From an uncultured bacterium (GTDB taxonomy: Bacteria; Verrucomicrobiota; Lentisphaeria; Victivallales; UBA1829): a DNA stretch of 64,000 nucleotides. Where the stretch lies: NCBI GenBank assembly GCA_902802585.1, contig CADCMR010000016.1:49873-113872 (forward strand), written 5' to 3'. This document shows, piece after piece, positions 11,726-20,802 of the stretch. The position numbers and the translations under genes are program-made. A model generated the notes under the pieces. The model worked only from the letters and a program-made list of their open reading frames with translations, did no database searches and had not been told where the DNA came from. Each line of letters begins with the position of its first letter. Position 1 is the stretch's first letter.

Positions 11726-12990
11726 TTGCCACCGTTGCGGACAAAGAGCGCGGTGAAGGAGCAGTCGCAGTCGGCGTGGCAGGGCAGAGTCGTCAGCGTG
11801 CCGTCGGTTTTGGAGGCGTCGTGCGGATTTTTGAACGGCTTGAGCTTGTAATCGGGACGCGCCTCCAGGAAGCGCTTCACGACGCCCATGTTCTCGATGT
11901 CGAAGACGGAGCATGTGCCGTAGATGAGCTTGCCGCCGGGGCGGACGGCGTTCGCCGCCTTGTCCAGGATCGCGAGCTGCGTCTTGGCGAGCTTCGGCAG
12001 TTCCTCCTGCTTGAAAATCCATCGCATTTCCGGGTTCCGGCGCCAGCGTCCCGAGGCGGAACAAGGCGCGTCGACCAGCACGCCGTCGTATTCGCCGAGC
12101 GAGCCGCCGAGCGGAGTCGTGATTTCAATATTGCGGAATCCCCCCGCGAGCATCCGTTTTTTCAACTGCGCGATCACGTCCTGGCGGATGTCCGAGGCGA
12201 AAACATGCACCCGTTTGCCGCCCTCGGATGCGAGCTGGAGCGTCTTGCCGCCCGCGCCGCAGCAGCAATCCCACCATTTTTCCTTCGGCTGGGGATCCGC
12301 AGGCCAGACGATGCACTGGGACGATAAATCCTGCACCTCGAAATTCCCCGCCAGCCCTTTCACCTGGTCCGGATGCGCATGAGGCGTTTTCACGCGCACG
12401 GCGTCAACGAGAAACTCGGAGCCGCGCTCCGCGTGGATATCCTGCGCCTCCAGGCGGCGGATCAGGTCGGTCGCCGAGATATTCTGCGCCCGGAGCCACA
12501 GAGGGGAATGCGACATGAGGCCGTCGAGCCAAGCTTGCCGACTCGCCTCCGGCACTTCGTCGGGCATCCATTCCGGAACCAGGTCGTACGAATCCAGATC
12601 CAGGTCGGTATTCGTGACGGTGCGGAGGCGTTCCATCGGATCCTCCATCGCGGCAAGCACGTCCGGCGCGACGTCGCACCAGAACGGGAACACGGGGCAG
12701 GACGGATCGTCGGCGGCGAGCGCCGCGGAGAGCGCGGGACCGGGGATGTTCTCCCGGTCGATGTCGAAAATCTTTTCGAGGCAGCCTTTCCAGCGGAAAA
12801 ACGCGAAAACGCTGCTCCTGATGGCGTGACGGTCGCGCGAACCGTATTTGTGGTTGGAGCGGAAAAATTCGGTCAGGAATTTGTCCGCCGGCATCCCCTT
12901 GTCCTCAAGGTCCTGCCAGACGAGACGGATCACGTCAAGGCATGCGGTCGCCAGCGTCTTCAGTTTGTTTCCGGCCAATCCTTCCAGCAT
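11722..12990 (-). CDS. RsmB/NSUN-family RNA m5C methyltransferase
   Basis: 422 residues. The N-terminal part (about 1-140) is NusB-like/RsmB-type helical. The C-terminal Rossmann domain carries the SAM loop CCCGAGGKT, the motif VDAPCSASG and the catalytic-cysteine motif YGTCSVFDIEN. The paired cysteines (PC and TCS) are the hallmark of RsmB/NSUN 5-methylcytosine methylases, which methylate 16S rRNA or tRNA. Third gene of the operon, 26 bases after ispF, and overlapping tatD by 4 bases. Whether the target is C967 of 16S rRNA, as for RsmB, cannot be told from the sequence. Confidence 0.85.
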   Translation of the reverse strand: MLEGLAGNKLKTLATACLDVIRLVWQDLEDKGMPADKFLTEFFRSNHKYGSRDRHAIRSSVFAFFRWKGCLEKIFDIDRENIPGPALSAALAADDPSCPVFPFWCDVAPDVLAAMEDPMERLRTVTNTDLDLDSYDLVPEWMPDEVPEASRQAWLDGLMSHSPLWLRAQNISATDLIRRLEAQDIHAERGSEFLVDAVRVKTPHAHPDQVKGLAGNFEVQDLSSQCIVWPADPQPKEKWWDCCCGAGGKTLQLASEGGKRVHVFASDIRQDVIAQLKKRMLAGGFRNIEITTPLGGSLGEYDGVLVDAPCSASGRWRRNPEMRWIFKQEELPKLAKTQLAILDKAANAVRPGGKLIYGTCSVFDIENMGVVKRFLEARPDYKLKPFKNPHDASKTDGTLTTLPCHADCDCSFTALFVRNGGK

Positions 12991-13016
12991 AACGGCGGCT
13001 CTTTCCTAATTAGGGG

Positions 13017-13508
13017 TCAGTTTTCGTCTTTCGGGAAGAGAATCACAGCGGCATGCGCCTCAATCGCCTGGCAGTGCCCGACGGAATCCAGCCCCTCGGC
13101 GGTTTTCGCCTTGATGGAGACATGGTCGGCGCCAATGCCGAGGACCGCGGCGAGAGCTTCCCGCATCTTCTGTACGTACGGGGCGAGTTTCGGTTTCTGT
13201 GCGATGATCGTGATGTCGGCGTTGCCGATCCGCCATCCCTGGAACTCCGGCAGGGCGAGCGTTTTCCGGAGCAGGGATTCGCCGGACGCGCCGAGGTACT
13301 GCGGATCTTCGTCCGGGAAATGCTGTCCGATGTCGCCGAGCGCGAGCGCGCCGAACAGCGCGTCGATCAGGGCGTGGACCGGTGCATCGGCGTCGCTGTG
13401 GCCGTCGAGTCCGGTCTCGTTCGGGATATGGCAGGTGCAGAGCATCAAATCGCGTTCCGGCGCCATACGGTGAACGTCGTAGCCGATTCCGATTCGCATG
13501 TCTTTCAT
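13017..13508 (-). CDS. ispF: 2-C-methyl-D-erythritol 2,4-cyclodiphosphate synthase
   Basis: 163 residues, the normal IspF length. Zn ligands lie in GYDVHR (Asp11, His13) and in DGHSDADAPVHAL; GDIGQHFPDED and the C-terminal KAKTAEGLDSVG substrate loop are also present. IspF forms the cyclic diphosphate in the non-mevalonate (MEP) isoprenoid pathway, so this organism uses that pathway. AAGGA lies 5 bases before the chosen ATG. It sits 40 bases after the PpiD-like gene and 26 bases before the rRNA methylase gene. Confidence 0.96.
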   Translation of the reverse strand: MKDMRIGIGYDVHRMAPERDLMLCTCHIPNETGLDGHSDADAPVHALIDALFGALALGDIGQHFPDEDPQYLGASGESLLRKTLALPEFQGWRIGNADITIIAQKPKLAPYVQKMREALAAVLGIGADHVSIKAKTAEGLDSVGHCQAIEAHAAVILFPKDEN

Positions 13509-13548
13509 AGGATCCTTGTCTCCTTCGCTGCTGCGGAAAGCTGGTGGG

Positions 13549-15204
13549 TTATTCCTGCGTCCGTCCGCGGTTGACGACCGTGGCGGTGTCCATGACCCAG
13601 CCCTGAAGGCCGCGGCTCACGACTTCCTGCTTGCGGTATTTCAGCTCACGGGCGAGCATCTCCTTCTTTTCCGCGATCTCCTCCGCCGTGGCGGGCGTGT
13701 GGGCGGTCACGAAAACGAAGGCGGGGAATCCGAACTGCTTGTCCGGGGAGGAAAGCTTTCCGACGTCAGTAGTGAGGACCTCGTTCGAGCACGGCAGGTA
13801 GGGGTTGCCTTCGACGTCGTAGCGGGTCCGCGTGACTTCCGCGTGCCAGGTGCCCTTCAGGGACTTCACAAGCTCTTCAATCTCCGCGGGGGCGTCTTTC
13901 AGCGACATGAACTTCAGCGCGAACTGGGACGCGGCTTCGTCCGCCAGTGCATATTCACGCTGGGCAACGAGGCGCTTCTCGGCGGTTTCCTTCACGTCCT
14001 CGAACGGCTGGACCACCGCCGGGCGGCGGGCGGTCATCAGGAACATGGATATGCCGTGTTCTCCGTTCAGGCGTCTGGTATAGGAACCGATGTTCTTCAG
14101 CTCCGTGACGGCGCTGATGAGCTGGCTGTCGATATGCAGGGCGTCGTCCGACGCCGTCTGGCGGGTGAGATTTTTGACCTCGGAAATCTTCATGCCGGCT
14201 TTCTCCGCCTCTTCCCGGAAGAGCTTCTGGGGGTCGGCATCGAACGCTTCCTTGTCCGCGCGGATGGCTTCGCGGAACGACTTATTGAACGCCTCCGCGA
14301 TCTTTTCCGCCTCCTCGCGCTCGACCGTGGTCCCGATTTCCTTGCGGATGTCGTCCTTCACGTCGTCGAACGCCTGTTCCGTGCCGTCCGCCTTGGTGAA
14401 GATCGCCTTGTTCGCCTCGTAGTAGTCCTTCAGCTGCTCATCGGTAAGATCGTTCTTCTTCTCCGTGTACGCGGCGAACGCGAGCAGCCCGTCGGATTCC
14501 GGTTCGCTCATGAAGAGGTCCGGATTGGCGGTATAGAAATCTCTGACCTCGGCGTCTTCCAGCTTCACCTGGTCCTCGAAAGCCTCCCGGTCGAACGTCA
14601 CCATGTGGTATGTGATCTTCTGAAGCAGACCTTCTATTTCCGTTTTCGCCTCGTCGTCCGTCACGATCACGTTGGTCGCCGTCAGGGTCGGGACCTTCTG
14701 CATGCGGATCAGGGTGCGGACCGACTCTTCGAGGTCGGAGAAACCGAGCCCGGAGGGAGCAAGGCATTCATTTTTGTACTTGATATAGAGGTCCTGCGAG
14801 AACTTGCCGTCGGCATCCTGGAACGCCGGCAGGGTATGGATCACTTCGGCGACTTCCTTGTCGCCCGCCTGGATGTTCATGACGTCGGCTGCCTTGATCA
14901 GGAGCGCGGCCTGGAACGAGGCGTCCTCGTCCGGCGACTGCACGCGGTGCGGCGCCATGCCGTAGGTGGCGGCGCGGACCATCGAAACGACCTGCCGGGC
15001 GTTGCTCACATCGCCGTAGGTAATCTTCTGTCCGAGCACGGCCCCGTACTGGGAGCCCATGCCGATGTTCCCGCCGAACAGCAGCGATCCGTCCACGCCC
15101 GGCGTGAAAAACCACACGAACGAAACGATGATGACGGCGGTAAAAACGGCAAATGTGACCTTTCCGTGCTTCACCAGCACGTTGTTCATTTTCTGAATGA
15201 TCAT
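13549..15204 (-). CDS. PpiD/SurA-N-like membrane-anchored chaperone
   Basis: 551 residues. One transmembrane helix near the N-terminus (about residues 17-34: FAVFTAVIIVSFVWFF) is followed by a large periplasmic part rich in charged helices. The segment after the anchor (GQKITYGDVSNARQ..) and the helix pairs resemble the SurA_N_3 domain of PpiD-type periplasmic foldases. I do not see a convincing parvulin catalytic domain, so it may work as a chaperone only. First gene of the operon leading to ispF, rsmB-like, tatD and tcdA; its promoter is directly upstream. An ATG five codons downstream is a possible alternative start. Confidence 0.7.
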   Translation of the reverse strand: MIIQKMNNVLVKHGKVTFAVFTAVIIVSFVWFFTPGVDGSLLFGGNIGMGSQYGAVLGQKITYGDVSNARQVVSMVRAATYGMAPHRVQSPDEDASFQAALLIKAADVMNIQAGDKEVAEVIHTLPAFQDADGKFSQDLYIKYKNECLAPSGLGFSDLEESVRTLIRMQKVPTLTATNVIVTDDEAKTEIEGLLQKITYHMVTFDREAFEDQVKLEDAEVRDFYTANPDLFMSEPESDGLLAFAAYTEKKNDLTDEQLKDYYEANKAIFTKADGTEQAFDDVKDDIRKEIGTTVEREEAEKIAEAFNKSFREAIRADKEAFDADPQKLFREEAEKAGMKISEVKNLTRQTASDDALHIDSQLISAVTELKNIGSYTRRLNGEHGISMFLMTARRPAVVQPFEDVKETAEKRLVAQREYALADEAASQFALKFMSLKDAPAEIEELVKSLKGTWHAEVTRTRYDVEGNPYLPCSNEVLTTDVGKLSSPDKQFGFPAFVFVTAHTPATAEEIAEKKEMLARELKYRKQEVVSRGLQGWVMDTATVVNRGRTQE

Positions 15205-15259
15205 GGGTTGTGTGACCTCTATTGGTGCATAATTGTTTCAGATGAAAGTACAAAACATT

Positions 15260-15287
15260 AATTTAATGCCAAATTACGAAAAGTCAA
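15260..15287 (-). promoter_or_regulatory. Promoter of the ppiD-ispF operon
   Basis: Minus-strand -35 TTGACT (15282-15287) and -10 TAAATT (15260-15265), 16-base spacer, about 55 bases upstream of the start codon. Between here and 15510 I see no gene or other clear signal. Confidence 0.6.
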
Positions 15288-15510
15288 GGTCAAAATCCCG
15301 CAAAAGTCAGGGAAATCTTCGCGAAAAACGCGCCGCTCCGCGGCATGACGTGACACTGCCGCCGACGGACGGCGTCGGCAGACCCGACGGTCGTCGCATC
15401 CGTAGGTCCGCGCCGCCGATTCCGGTACGGCATCACCTCCGGCGCATTCCGCGCGCGGGCGATATCAACACTTTTTTGCATGAAACATGGCAACTTGCCT
15501 GGTTTCCGGC

Positions 15511-15538
15511 TTGATTTTTTCCTCACATCATGTATAAT
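15511..15538 (+). promoter_or_regulatory. Promoter of the first ankyrin gene
   Basis: -35 TTGATT (15511-15516), followed by TTTTCC, and a perfect -10 TATAAT (15533-15538), 16-base spacer, 43 bases before the ATG at 15581. Confidence 0.7.
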
Positions 15539-15580
15539 ATATAATATGTCGTTTTTTGAAATCGCACTGGAGTGTTGGTC

Positions 15581-16960
15581 ATGTTCAAAATTTTTTTCAC
15601 GGTTTGCATCCTGTTTACAACATCGTTCCTCTTCGCGGGTCAGCGGCTGCTGACGCCGCAGGAACGATTCGACAAACTATCGAATCTTACGGAATTCGGA
15701 GAAAAGGAACTGATGGAGCTCCGCGCCATCATAAAGTTGGAAAAGGAATCCGGGGAAAAAGTCAACTGCGCCTTCTGCCCCGATGCCCTCACCTGGTTTC
15801 TCGCAAAAAACAGATTCTTCGACGAAGCGAACTGGCTCCTTGACCGCGACGCCGACTACGGCATCAAAGACCGGGACGGCATGACGCTTCTTCATGAGGT
15901 CTGCTGCGACGGTCAGAAGGAATTCGCCGAACAGCTCCTCAAACGCGGCATGGAGATCAATCTGCCGGACAACAAGGGGCGCACCGCCATTCATTACGCC
16001 GCCATAAGCGGAAACGCGAATCTCGTGGAATCTCTCCTTGACCTCGGCAGCGACCCGAACAAGCTCACGAAAAAGAAGGAAACCCCTCTCCACTTCGCCG
16101 CGAAGTATTCCGGTCTCAATGAAGTCAGATTCCTCGTCGAGCACGGCGCAAGCATCAAGGCCATCAACTGGGCGCTCGTCGAAAACCTCAAGGACCAGCG
16201 CCGCCGTCAGGACAAACTCTACTATGACTCCGACGAAGAACATATCATCGCGCTGAAAGCCGCGCTCGGGCTGAAAACTCCCGAGGCCCTCCAAGCAGAC
16301 GACGAGGAAGAGGAGGAGGAAGACGACGAGGAAGACGACGGCGGCGAACGTTATGCGGACACAGTGAACGAAGGGACCTCCTCCCGCCAGAGCCAAAAGA
16401 ACGTGAGCAAATCGATCATCAATGATCTTGACAATATCCCCATCCACCTCCTTCCCCGCGACGTCAACGACGCCGCCAACGACGAAGGCATGACCGCTCT
16501 CCATTTCGCTGCGCAGAACGGCGACACCGAAGTCGTGCGGTATCTGCTCGAAAACGGCGCGGACATCAAGGCGCAGGACTACGTCCGCAGCAGATCCGCG
16601 ATACATTTCGCCGCCGAAAACGGAAACCTTGAATGCGTAAAGCTCCTCGCGGAACACGGCGCGGACATGATCGATAGAGACTGTTACGGCGCAACCCCGA
16701 TGCATTATGCCGCACGGTACAACAAGCTGAACGTCATCAAATACCTCGTCAGCAAAAAGGTGGACTACGAGGCAAAAGACGCGCGTGGGTGGACCGCCAT
16801 GCACTACGCATCCTACGGCGGCAGCATCGACGTCATCAGGTATTTTCTTGCGAAAGGGCTCAACATCAATGAGCTGAACGAATCCGGTCGCACCCCGCTT
16901 TTCTTCGCCAGGGGAAACCGCGAGCTCCAGGAGTTCATGATCTACCACGGCGCGAAATAA
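15581..16960 (+). CDS. Exported ankyrin-repeat protein
   Basis: 459 residues. The start is the ATG at 15581, with GGAG 8 bases upstream; a GTG three codons earlier is less well placed. A signal peptide (MFKIFFTVCILFTTSFLFAG) precedes about eight to nine ankyrin repeats in two blocks (about residues 90-215 and 300-455; e.g. GMTALHFAAQNGDTEVVRYL). The blocks are separated by a strongly acidic stretch of Asp and Glu at about 239-255. No catalytic domain is visible; the likely role is protein-protein binding in the periplasm or outside the cell. It stands alone between two promoters. A second exported ankyrin protein lies at 22217-24508, with a different N-terminal domain. Confidence 0.88.
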   Translation: MFKIFFTVCILFTTSFLFAGQRLLTPQERFDKLSNLTEFGEKELMELRAIIKLEKESGEKVNCAFCPDALTWFLAKNRFFDEANWLLDRDADYGIKDRDGMTLLHEVCCDGQKEFAEQLLKRGMEINLPDNKGRTAIHYAAISGNANLVESLLDLGSDPNKLTKKKETPLHFAAKYSGLNEVRFLVEHGASIKAINWALVENLKDQRRRQDKLYYDSDEEHIIALKAALGLKTPEALQADDEEEEEEDDEEDDGGERYADTVNEGTSSRQSQKNVSKSIINDLDNIPIHLLPRDVNDAANDEGMTALHFAAQNGDTEVVRYLLENGADIKAQDYVRSRSAIHFAAENGNLECVKLLAEHGADMIDRDCYGATPMHYAARYNKLNVIKYLVSKKVDYEAKDARGWTAMHYASYGGSIDVIRYFLAKGLNINELNESGRTPLFFARGNRELQEFMIYHGAK

Positions 16961-17074
16961 TCGCCGCATAAAACTAATCGGTCCGCAGCCAGTCCGCGGG
17001 CGGTCCGCCTGTTTTCTCCGTATCTTCAAGTCCGGACGGACGTTTCTTTTTTTGAACAAAAAACGCTTCGGGAC

Positions 17075-17103
17075 TTGCGAAAAAGGCGTTTTTGTGGTAC
17101 AGT
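17075..17103 (+). promoter_or_regulatory. Promoter of the rdgC-like operon
   Basis: -35 TTGCGA (17075-17080) and -10 TACAGT (17098-17103), 17-base spacer, 69 bases before the ATG. The match is moderate. Confidence 0.45.
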
Positions 17104-17172
17104 AATTGACTCAATGTTCACCCACCACGGCACATCTTCCACGCGTGCCGATCAGATTGAAAGGATATCATT

Positions 17173-18309
17173 ATGTCATTTGAAACCGGAAGCATCTCCC
17201 TCATGATCTGCCCCCTCCGCAACCCGATGCCGGAGAACTACCTGGAACTCTTCGCGAAACATTCCGCCGGGAAACTCGACGACGTGAAGGACGAGCCCGT
17301 GCTCGGCTGGGTCAGCGGACGCCACCTCCTCGAAAGCAGGATCGACGACACCACCTCCGTATGCGGCGGATTCCCATACCTGAACCTCCGCAAGACCGAA
17401 CGCAAGGTCCCATCCCAGCTGCTGAACGCCGTCTGCCGCCGCGACGAGCTTGACTACATGCAGACGAACGACTGCCTCTTCGTGCCGCGCAAGGAAAAGA
17501 AGATGATCAAGGAGGCGGCGCTCGAATCCCTGATGCCGAAGATGGTCCCCACGATCTCCGCCACGCCGTTCGTGGTCGACACCGCCGCGAACGTGCTGTA
17601 TTTCGGCGCAGCCTCGCTCGGGAAATTCGACGTCTTCGTGCAGGAGTTCACCCGCGCGCTCGGACTGGACGTCGAGCCCGTGCCGCTCTCCGTCGACGAG
17701 CTGATGGTGTCGCTCCTGAAGAAGAACGAGACCGACCTGCCCCCGCTCACGCTCACAAACCTCGCATCCGGCATGGACGAGCCCCAGCCCGGACGCGATT
17801 TCCTGACCTGGCTCTGGTACGAGGCGGAAGTAAACGGCGGCAGATGCTCCGTCGGCGACCTCGGCACGTTCGTGCTCGCGATCGAAGGTCCGCTCACGCT
17901 CGCGTATTCCCCCGGAAAGACGAAGGACCCCGACCTGGCGGGCTCCGGCGAGAGCGTCGTCAAGCGCGGCAATCCGCTCGCCTCCGGCGAGGCGAAGGCC
18001 GCACTTTCCAGCGGCAAGAAGCTCCGCAAGGCGCGCGTCTCCTTCGCCCGCGAGGGCGGCGACGCAGAGGTCGACAAGTGGTCGTTCACGTTCGACGCCG
18101 ACGCGTTCACGTTCGGCTCCGTCAAGCTCCCGACCGGCGAGGAGATGGAGCGCGATTCCGCCTTCGAGGAACGCGTCTCCAACCTGAACGTCCTCCACAC
18201 CGCCTTCAACGCCTACTTCAAGAAATTCGCCGCGGCGGTCATGAACGGCAAGAACATCGCCACTGAAAAGGCGATGCGCCAGTGGGTCGCCGACCGCGAA
18301 TCCCTCTGA
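17173..18309 (+). CDS. RdgC-like recombination-associated protein
   Basis: 378 residues. The N-terminal half resembles RdgC: LGWVSGRHLLE, then a basic RKEKKMIKEAALESLMPKM segment and the strand FVVDTAANVLYFGAAS, in the order seen in RdgC (a ring-shaped DNA-binding protein that limits RecA activity in proteobacteria). The C-terminal half (GRDFLTWLWYEAEVNGG.., LPTGEEMER..) fits longer RdgC relatives outside the enterobacteria. Assignment is from memory of the family, with no search. It starts a plus-strand cluster, followed after 19 bases by srkA. An uncharacterised DNA-binding protein is the alternative. Confidence 0.7.
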   Translation: MSFETGSISLMICPLRNPMPENYLELFAKHSAGKLDDVKDEPVLGWVSGRHLLESRIDDTTSVCGGFPYLNLRKTERKVPSQLLNAVCRRDELDYMQTNDCLFVPRKEKKMIKEAALESLMPKMVPTISATPFVVDTAANVLYFGAASLGKFDVFVQEFTRALGLDVEPVPLSVDELMVSLLKKNETDLPPLTLTNLASGMDEPQPGRDFLTWLWYEAEVNGGRCSVGDLGTFVLAIEGPLTLAYSPGKTKDPDLAGSGESVVKRGNPLASGEAKAALSSGKKLRKARVSFAREGGDAEVDKWSFTFDADAFTFGSVKLPTGEEMERDSAFEERVSNLNVLHTAFNAYFKKFAAAVMNGKNIATEKAMRQWVADRESL

Positions 18310-18328
18310 CCTCGCAACAGGTGTTCCA

Positions 18329-19354
18329 ATGGACCTTCCGCAGGGCAGCAATTCAGCCGGTGCGGCCGGATTCGACCGCATCACGCCGGAGTATTTCCTG
18401 CCCGCGCTGGAGGACGCCCTCGCATGCCGCCTGACCGGGCTCGCCTCCGCCCTGCCCAGCTACATCAACCGTGTGTACGAGATTGAGGTCGCCACCGGCG
18501 AACGCCTCGTGGTCAAGTTCTACCGACCCGGACGCTGGACGCGCGAGGCGATCCTGGAGGAACACGAGTTCCTGTGGGACTGCGACGGCGAGGAGATACC
18601 CGTCGTGCCGCCCTATGAGCTCGAAACGGACTCCACGCTCGGCGAGCTCGACGGCGTTTTCTTCGCCATCTTCCCTCGCATGAGGGGACGCGAGATCGAG
18701 CTGGAACAGGACGAGACGCTCGAACGCGTCGGCTCCCTGCTCGGGCGCATCCACGCCTGCGGCGAACGCCGCGATGCCCCTCACCGGCTCCGCATGACGC
18801 CCGCGTCCTTCGCCGAAGCCGCCATGCACCGCATCTTCGACGGCGGCGTGGTGGATCCCTCGTGCGAACAGGAGCTGATCGACCTATGCGACGCCATCCT
18901 GGACCTGGCGGAGGCGGTCTATCCGCCCGACGACGCCATGATCCGCATCCATGGCGACTTCCATCGCGCGAACGTGCTCGACCGTCCCGGCGCCGGTCTC
19001 ATGGCGATCGACTTCGACGACATGGTCACGGGTCCGCCCGTGCAGGACCTCTGGCTGCTGCTCCCCGGCACGCTCTCCGAGTCAAAACACGAACTCGACG
19101 TAATCCTCGCCGCCTACGAGGTCTTCCGTCCGTTCGACCGCGCCTCGCTCCGCCTCGTCGAGCCCCTCCGCGCCATGCGCATGATGCACTTCCTCTCCTG
19201 GTGCGCCGTGCAGTCCGGCGATGCCGGATTCCGCAGGCAGTACCCCGACTGGGGCACGCGCGAATTCTGGCGGCGCGAAACCGCCGACTTCCGCATTCAG
19301 CTCGAAAACATCCGGCGCGCGCTGGATGGAAAGGACTACTCATGGAACCGCTGA
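18329..19354 (+). CDS. srkA: Stress response kinase A (YihE/RdoA)
   Basis: 341 residues, close to E. coli SrkA (328). Family signatures are visible throughout: SYINRVYEIE, VVKFYRPGRWTREAILEEH, the catalytic HGDFH (Asp210), the metal-binding IDFDD (Asp228) and PVQDLWLLLPG. It is an APH-fold Ser/Thr kinase of the cytoplasm; E. coli SrkA counteracts MazF-mediated death and is part of the Cpx response. The 3' end overlaps the next gene by 13 bases. Nothing in the neighbourhood looks like a MazEF pair. Confidence 0.94.
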   Translation: MDLPQGSNSAGAAGFDRITPEYFLPALEDALACRLTGLASALPSYINRVYEIEVATGERLVVKFYRPGRWTREAILEEHEFLWDCDGEEIPVVPPYELETDSTLGELDGVFFAIFPRMRGREIELEQDETLERVGSLLGRIHACGERRDAPHRLRMTPASFAEAAMHRIFDGGVVDPSCEQELIDLCDAILDLAEAVYPPDDAMIRIHGDFHRANVLDRPGAGLMAIDFDDMVTGPPVQDLWLLLPGTLSESKHELDVILAAYEVFRPFDRASLRLVEPLRAMRMMHFLSWCAVQSGDAGFRRQYPDWGTREFWRRETADFRIQLENIRRALDGKDYSWNR

Positions 19355-19911
19355 ACGAAACAAAGAATGAACAGAAACGCCCACGCGGAAAGAATCCCGT
19401 CCTCGCGGCGTTCCTCCTCGGCGCGATCGCCGGAGCCGCCGCCATGTTCTGCGCCGGATTCCTCTATCTCCGCCACAACATCATTGTCTCCTACGAATTT
19501 CCCGGCATCACCGCCGACGATTTCGACGACGCGTTCGAGAACGCCATGCCGGCGGAATCCGGCTGGAAATCCTCACGCGAGGCGTGCTCCCTGCCCCTGC
19601 CCTCGGACGGACGCGCCCTCTACAACTGGAAACTCTGCAACCGCACCTACGCACGCGGCATCATGGACGATCCGGACCACGGACTCGTCCTGCCCGCCCT
19701 GATCCCCTGCACGGTCAGCATCACCGACGATCCCGCCACCGGGCACGCCGTCGTTTCGAGGATGAACACCTCGCTCCTCGGCGTGATTTACGGCGGAGAC
19801 GCGCGCAAAATCCTGCGGTCCGGCATCGCCCCGGAACAGGAGGCGCTGATCTCGCTCCTCGCCGACGGCATTCGCAAAAACAAAGCCCAACGAAAGGAAA
19901 CCGAACCATGA
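19342..19911 (+). CDS. DUF302-like single-pass membrane protein
   Basis: 189 residues. A short basic cytoplasmic tail is followed by one transmembrane helix (about residues 21-43: PVLAAFLLGAIAGAAAMFC). A soluble domain follows, with LPALIPCTVSITDD and AVVSRMN, typical of DUF302 proteins. Function of the family is unknown. The start overlaps the end of srkA (13 bases) and the stop overlaps the next gene's start (ATGA), so it is translated together with its neighbours. The open frame extends upstream through srkA, but the ATG at 19342 gives the correct membrane protein. Confidence 0.75.
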   Translation: MEPLNETKNEQKRPRGKNPVLAAFLLGAIAGAAAMFCAGFLYLRHNIIVSYEFPGITADDFDDAFENAMPAESGWKSSREACSLPLPSDGRALYNWKLCNRTYARGIMDDPDHGLVLPALIPCTVSITDDPATGHAVVSRMNTSLLGVIYGGDARKILRSGIAPEQEALISLLADGIRKNKAQRKETEP

Positions 19912-20744
19912 GCGCCATCCCCGGTTCTCTCAATACAGACACGCCCGAACCCGACGACGACGTCATCCACAACGGCAATCCGTATTTCGACGGCAAGCCC
20001 GCCAGCATCACCCGAGAGTATCCCACTCAGCTCCATGCCATCGGCCCGGACGGCAGGCTCCGCCTCGGCGCGGCGTTCGACCTGATGCAGGACATCGCCG
20101 GCGCGCACGCTGAAATCCTCGGAGTCGGCATCCACGACCTGCGCCGCCTCGGCATCACCTGGGTCCTCTCCCGCCTCATGATCCAATTCGATGCCCTCCC
20201 TCCGCGCGCCGATTCCGTCCGCCTGAAGACCTGGCCCAGCGGCGTCCACCGTCTCTTCGCCATGCGCCAGTTCGAGCTGACCGATCCCGCCACCGGGCAG
20301 CGCATCGCCACCGCCAGCAGCTACTGGCTCATGCTGAAGCTCGCCAACTTGCGCCCCGTCTCCCCCGACGACGTCACCGGCAAGTTCCCCTCGAACCCCG
20401 GCAAGCCCATCTTCTTCGAGGACTGGGGCAAGCTCAACCCCGCGCCCGGCTCCGATCCCGTCCGCACCGACATCGGCCAGTCCAAGATCGACTACAACAA
20501 TCATGTGAACAACGCGCATTATCCGATGTTCGCGCAGGACTGGCTCGCCGCCAGGCTCGGATACCCCGTCCGCGTGAACATGGTCCGCGTGAACTTCAAC
20601 TTCGCGCTCCGACTCGGCGAAACCATCGTCACCACGGGCGAAGTCAACGGCGACGCGTTCCGCGCAACCGGGCACACACCCGAGGGCAAAAACGTCTTCG
20701 TCTGCGACGGCACGTTCGCCCCGATGGAGATCGCCGAAAAGTAA
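19908..20744 (+). CDS. Acyl-ACP thioesterase (FatA/FatB family)
   Basis: 278 residues, with two hot-dog folds. The first carries LGAAFDLMQDIAGAHAE and GITWVLSRL; the second carries the conserved DYNNHVNNAHYP (Asn/His catalytic region of the acyl-ACP thioesterase family). It releases free fatty acids from acyl carrier protein in the cytoplasm. AAGGAAA lies upstream of the ATG, which overlaps the preceding TGA. The first 25 residues are a non-conserved polar extension. Placed between a DUF302-like membrane protein and a serine hydrolase in one operon; no fatty-acid synthesis genes are nearby. Confidence 0.88.
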   Translation: MSAIPGSLNTDTPEPDDDVIHNGNPYFDGKPASITREYPTQLHAIGPDGRLRLGAAFDLMQDIAGAHAEILGVGIHDLRRLGITWVLSRLMIQFDALPPRADSVRLKTWPSGVHRLFAMRQFELTDPATGQRIATASSYWLMLKLANLRPVSPDDVTGKFPSNPGKPIFFEDWGKLNPAPGSDPVRTDIGQSKIDYNNHVNNAHYPMFAQDWLAARLGYPVRVNMVRVNFNFALRLGETIVTTGEVNGDAFRATGHTPEGKNVFVCDGTFAPMEIAEK

Positions 20745-20802
20745 CCCCCAGCCCCCGCTCAATACTCCGTTTTCACACCTCATATACGACAGGAGACACA
20801 GC

